A DNA stretch of 64,000 nucleotides. Origin: Sialis fuliginosa. Its lineage: Eukaryota > Arthropoda > Insecta > Megaloptera > Sialidae. Position 1 is the first letter of the stretch, and the number at the start of each line of letters is the position of its first letter. The translations under genes and the position numbers were made by a program. This document shows positions 59,880 through 64,000 of this stretch, piece by piece. Where the stretch lies: NCBI GenBank assembly GCA_961205875.1, contig OY540816.1:10488701-10552700 (forward strand), written 5' to 3'. The notes beneath the pieces are model-generated. The model saw only the letters and a program-made list of their open reading frames with translations. It had not been told where the DNA came from and did not search any database.

Positions 59880-62057
59880 ATGTAAAACTGATAAAAGAAA
59901 GAAAACCATATTCAAATAATTGTACTAAAAATATTTGATATCATACAATATGTTAAACATTAATATTATATACATACAAGATTTGCAAATGCAGCTTACG
60001 AGTAAGTCATTATTTAGATGATTTAAGTTATATTATTACTCTATAATAAATCAGTGATTCACAATAAAAAGACCGTAGAGCAAAAAATACTGGCAATCAG
60101 ATACAAAAGGTTTGTTAAATCTTAACTTGAATTGCAAGTGAACTAACAATAAGCTGTATTTTTTGCATAAAATAATAAAGTGAACAAAATTGAAAGACTT
60201 GTATTTAAATATGAAAAATGAAATATTTAATCATATTTTCTCTCTTTTAATTTTTAATTTAATTTAATGTGCATTATATGATATCATATCACCTTTACTA
60301 TTAATTAATACGTATAGGTATATTTATTTATTACCGTAATATTACTTCACTTTATAAGTATTACCTACAGGAAATATGGTTTTGAATGCCAAGTGAGATA
60401 AATTAATGAAAATATAAGTATTGGCGGTTTATTTTTCAACGTAACCTACATTTTTTGTAACTGCCCTGGTGACCCGTTTACCAGTGGCGTATTTACCCTA
60501 GGGTCATGGGGGCCATGACCCAGGGTGGCAGGCTGTGAGAGGCGGCTCAAGAATCATTAATTAATGCAAAAGAATCACACATTCTTTTGCATTAATAAAT
60601 AAATATAAAAATTTTAAACATCAAGTATTCTTTTTTCCAAAGCTTACTTGACTTTTTAATATTGCACTCGAGTGATTGTTGTAGTTTTGACTTATGACGC
60701 CTCGACTAACAAAAATATTTTAGTTTTCCATGGCAATTGTGATTTTTATTTAATAATGAATAAAATGCGTTGTACTCGTATCTTTGTTATGAGTTGTTTT
60801 ATTATCAAAAATACGAAAAACTTTGTGATCATTTTTAAAGAAAAATTGTTCTACGATTTCAAAATTTTCACTCGATCTTTCTTTTTATAATCGCGCGGTT
60901 TAGTACTAATGTTTAATACTAAACCGATTATAAAATTTCATAATTATTTCACAATGGATTCTCAAAATATTAAATAAAAATTAATTTTAGACAAAATATT
61001 TGAGAGTCTGTAGCTCTCTCGCGAAAAATTTACGGACACATGTTTATGAACTTTTTTTTTTGAAATATTTTTCTCGATCAACTTCAAAAAATTTGTTCCA
61101 CCTGATATAACCCTGTATAATTAAACAGTTCAATGTCCGTAATATACATAATGACATTTTTGTTAAAATATCATTATAAAAAAATTACTTATTTTTTTAA
61201 GGTCAATTAATGTTATAATTACGATCATACTTTTGTTACACAAAATGTTTAAAAAACGACATTTGTTTGTTTAAAATGTTTGCTAATAAAATGTTGTTGT
61301 ATCATAATTATTATATTTATGTTTATTTTATACACCCCTATATATTTCTACAGAAAATTCGACCTTATCGTATAAAGGACGGTTGTATAGTCTGTTTCAT
61401 TTAAGATTACAGCGGTAGCTAACATAGGATAGCTATGAGATATTTCTGTAATACTGTAAACTTTATTTTGAATGAAACTTCATTTATAATTCAAAAATGA
61501 TATTTGTGAGAGTTGATACATTAATACGTCACAAAATTCAGATCAATACAGATATTGATAGCATGCATAACTCAATTTTCGCCATAACTTCGGATTATAT
61601 ACCACATATAATAAATTTTAATATACCGAGTATTTTTATTGGATGCTTTGAATTAACTAATTAGAGTGGAAAACAAAGCACATAATATTTCTTTGTTCAA
61701 ACTTCGCAACATCGTAATGATACTCAGTAATCAGCAGGAAGGTGTATTAATCACAATTAAATTAATTAATATTTATATACATAAGTCTGTAAATTAAGTT
61801 CAAAAGGAAAAAGGATTAGGGTTAACTTTAAAAAAATCAATTCTCATTTTAATACACGTTGGTAAAAATTAAAAAATAATATAGCTTTTACTTTTAAATT
61901 GTTTACTTTAAATGTTAAACTATAAATATTTGAATAATACAAAATAATAACCTATAAAAATAAAATATCAATGTAGAGCACACAGGATACACACAAATAT
62001 GCAAGATTTTTATATAAACGAAGGAATTACAATTTTTGTGTATAAAATACTGATGTT
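59880..62057. other. Intergenic, no gene recognised
   Basis: Contains a GC-rich hAT-like fragment at 60484-60550, a retroelement tail fragment at about 60790-60890, and a CACCTGATATAACCCTGTATA end near 61100. The remainder is AT-rich. The open frame at 60672-60890 runs into the retroelement tail. Confidence 0.45.
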
Positions 62058-62208
62058 AAGCCTTGGCACTTTACAGAAACGGTATCCGTCACCGCTTCGA
62101 CCTTGCAAATCTATTATATGTGATTCAATACAAGTGGCATGTTAGCTGCGTCGAAACGACACTGCGTTTTGACGCAGATGAGATGTAATAGATTTGCAAG
62201 GTCGAAGT
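62058..62208. repeat. GC-rich hairpin repeat, right-truncated copy
   Basis: AAGCCTTGGCACTTTACAGA start, CGACCTTGCAAATCTATTA arms and the AGCTGCGTCGAAACG inner palindrome. The outer right arm is missing. Confidence 0.7.
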
Positions 62209-62758
62209 ATCTATCGTTATTATTTTAAAATTATAAAAATTAAATAAAAACAAAAAAAATAATCTTTAAAACATCAATATAATTAATTGTGAAACAAATA
62301 ACATGGAAAATACAAATCTTTTATCTACGAACTATGACTGCATATAACATCATAATATAATTACATATAAATAAATAGTTTTCGTCAATTTAAAAACAAT
62401 TTTTGTATTTTTTTTTACATATTATAATGTCATATAAAACTAGTATGACATTAGCAGCGATGGAGTCAAGTTTAACAGACTTTCTCAACAATATTTTCAT
62501 AAATACTTAAAGAAATATCACAACAGCTACTGAGAAGAACATGTATCTGACACCCTCCACCATTTAATTATTTTAATTAAAAATTCTGTTGAGTCTGTGA
62601 AACTTGACGTCACCGTAAAAATTCACAATTGACTATTATTATGAATAAATCATAATTTTTTATGTCATAAATATTCTATAACATGCTAGAAACGGCAAGA
62701 CTTTTAACAGTATTGTCCGTTAATTAAAAATCACTTACAAATTACGTATTTAACTACG

Positions 62759-63947
62759 TTACACTTTTGTTTCTGCATACAGAACATTACTCCAGTAATT
62801 TTTAGTGAGTAGATGACTAGATCCAAAACACGATAGTAAATAATATGCCAGATAATAGTAGAAGACGAATTTTACTACACAATCCAGCACATATAAACTG
62901 AAAAAAAAAATAATAAATATGTTTTAGACATTAAATTATCATATTGCCGCGTAATTTATTATTTATTTTTTAAAACACTTGTTTAACAAGTAAGTTGATA
63001 ATAAGCAAATCCTTTCAGTTATACTAATGTCCGGTATCATAAAGGACCTAGCAAATTTGCTAGCTAGCAAGCACTCTCAAATGAGGTATCTAACATACAT
63101 ATATGACAGTTCTTTTGGAGTTTGTTGATGACTTTGACAAGTTTCACGCACACGTTGTAGGTAAATACCAACGGTATTAAAACAGTGGTGATTTTATGAA
63201 CATTATTTTGTACGGTGAAAGATGCCAACTGTGTTACAATTAGTTGAAGTGTCACTGCTCTAAATTCCATAGCTAATCCATAGATACTAGTACAGAATTA
63301 ATACCCCATTTTAAAGTAATTGCTAGCTAGCAAATTTTGTTAGGTCCTTTATGATACCGGACATAAAATGTACAGGTTTTTTGTAATCCAGTGGCGCGTT
63401 ATCTTAACAGTAAAAAAGGCAAATGTTGGAGTTTAACACAGTACAAGAGGCCCCCAAATTCAAATTTGCATGGAGTCCTATGAAGCGATAACGCGCCACT
63501 GTTGAAATCTAATAATATAATATAAATTATATTATTATAATATAAATTATATTATTATAGATATTATGATAAATTATATTATATTCTTTGACGTTAAATT
63601 ATTTGAAGTTCTATGAAAATTAATAATTCTCTTATTTGACAGATAAAAACTGTAAAAAGTATTTACAAAAATGTAATGTCAGTACTTACAATTTGACATA
63701 AATTCGTTGTATGGGTAAATTTGCCAGATTTTCTTTAAGGCAATATTTCTTTGCGCCCAAAATTGTTGTCAATATGTACGTATCCTTATCAAATTTAATA
63801 TTATGTGTATAGAAGGTTTCTTTGTCGTTATCATTTAGGCCATCTAAAGTGGCCAAGAATTTCTTATTTTCAAATTTCCAATTCCTTGTCGTAAAGAACT
63901 GTAGTGACTCTAAACCAACACTGATTTTGTTCTGAAGTCTCACCATA
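62759..63947 (-). CDS. Fatty acyl-CoA reductase, 3' end only (FAR gene 2)
   Basis: Two last coding exons on the minus strand, 63947-63690 and 62897-62759 (stop at 62761-62759); the rest lies beyond the window. The first reads MVRLQNKISVGLESLQFFTT and YCLKENLANLPIQR, aligned residue for residue in length with exon 7 of FAR gene 1 (both 258 bp, same phases). The last gives FLYVLDCVVKFVFYYYLAYY, a C-terminal hydrophobic anchor, and ends ETKV. Intron 62898-63689 is GT-AG and contains MITE family 2 and a small hAT-like MITE. It lies about 10 kb upstream of FAR gene 1 in the same orientation, so the two form a tandem cluster. About half of the paired exon 7 residues are identical by eye, so the duplication is not recent. 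Confidence 0.93.
63028..63363. mobile_element. MITE family 2, complete copy (FAR gene 2 intron)
   Basis: TGTCCGGTATCATAAAGG start, complement end, exact TAA duplication (63025-63027 and 63364-63366). Subterminal CTAGCAAATTTGCTAGCTAG is itself near-palindromic. The open frame at 63064-63270 is a shadow. Confidence 0.88.
63389..63501. mobile_element. Very short hAT-like MITE, 113 bp
   Basis: Ends CAGTGGCGCGTTATC and GATAACGCGCCACTG; 8-bp flanks TTGTAATC (63381-63388) and TTGAAATC (63502-63509) match at seven positions. Confidence 0.85.
63512..63592. repeat. AT-only tandem/palindromic repeat
   Basis: Repeated ATATAAATTATATTATTATA units in tandem, each self-complementary. Confidence 0.7.
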
Positions 63948-63989
63948 CTAAAATAGAATTAATAATTGAACTATCTACTTTTTTAATAA

Positions 63990-64000
63990 GGTACTGGCAC
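63990..64000. mobile_element. Start of Harbinger-like MITE, copy E (cut by window edge)
   Basis: TAA (63987-63989) followed by GGTACTGGCAC, the exact family terminus, ends the window. Only 11 bp are visible. Confidence 0.45.

Overview
This is a 64-kb piece of an AT-rich insect nuclear genome, most likely a moth or butterfly (Lepidoptera). The genes are split by GT-AG introns. Intergenic and intronic DNA is packed with MITEs and non-LTR debris of types I associate with Lepidoptera: ends such as GGGTTCCGAAGAAACCC, CTAGCTGGGCCCACGCGGC and GACGGGTCCGCTAGTATA. No bacterial, viral, CRISPR, rRNA or clear tRNA feature was seen. The order assignment rests on repeat style and protein families, not on a database search.

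Layout, left to right. 1-10.0 kb is a repeat-rich flank with several MITEs and two unexplained GC-rich blocks. 10.7-14.9 kb (+) is a DNAJB6/Mrj-type J-protein gene; its third coding exon appears to have a mutually exclusive partner. 17.2-19.9 kb (+) is a complete six-exon tektin-1 gene. 21.4-26.6 kb is a 5.2-kb palindrome made of smaller palindromes, the most striking structure here. 26.7-27.5 kb (-) is a decayed PIF/Harbinger (HARBI1-like) transposase. 28.0-29.2 kb (+) is an intronless SAAL1-like gene. 32.7-33.9 kb holds a retroelement-like block running straight into a Toll TIR-domain relic, which is itself split by a tiny MITE. 35.1-52.9 kb (-) is a complete eight-exon fatty acyl-CoA reductase (FAR) gene whose second intron (11.8 kb) is full of transposons. 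53-62.7 kb is gene-free repeat-rich DNA. 62.8-63.9 kb (-) is the 3' end of a second FAR gene, in tandem with the first and cut by the window edge.

The genes do not form a pathway. Mrj is a co-chaperone, tektin-1 is a ciliary/sperm axoneme filament protein, SAAL1 is a poorly characterised helical-repeat protein, and the FARs make fatty alcohols for wax, cuticle or pheromone. Only the FAR pair is a true local cluster. Exon borders were worked out by hand from splice consensus, reading phase and recalled family sequence; every intron of the four complete genes and the partial FAR keeps frame.

At least nine hAT-like insertions (six with clear 8-bp target-site duplications), nine MITEs with TGYCCGGTATTATAAAG-type ends and mostly 3-bp duplications, five GGTACTGGCACC-ended Harbinger-like MITEs and several TA-flanked elements could be delimited, many to the base.
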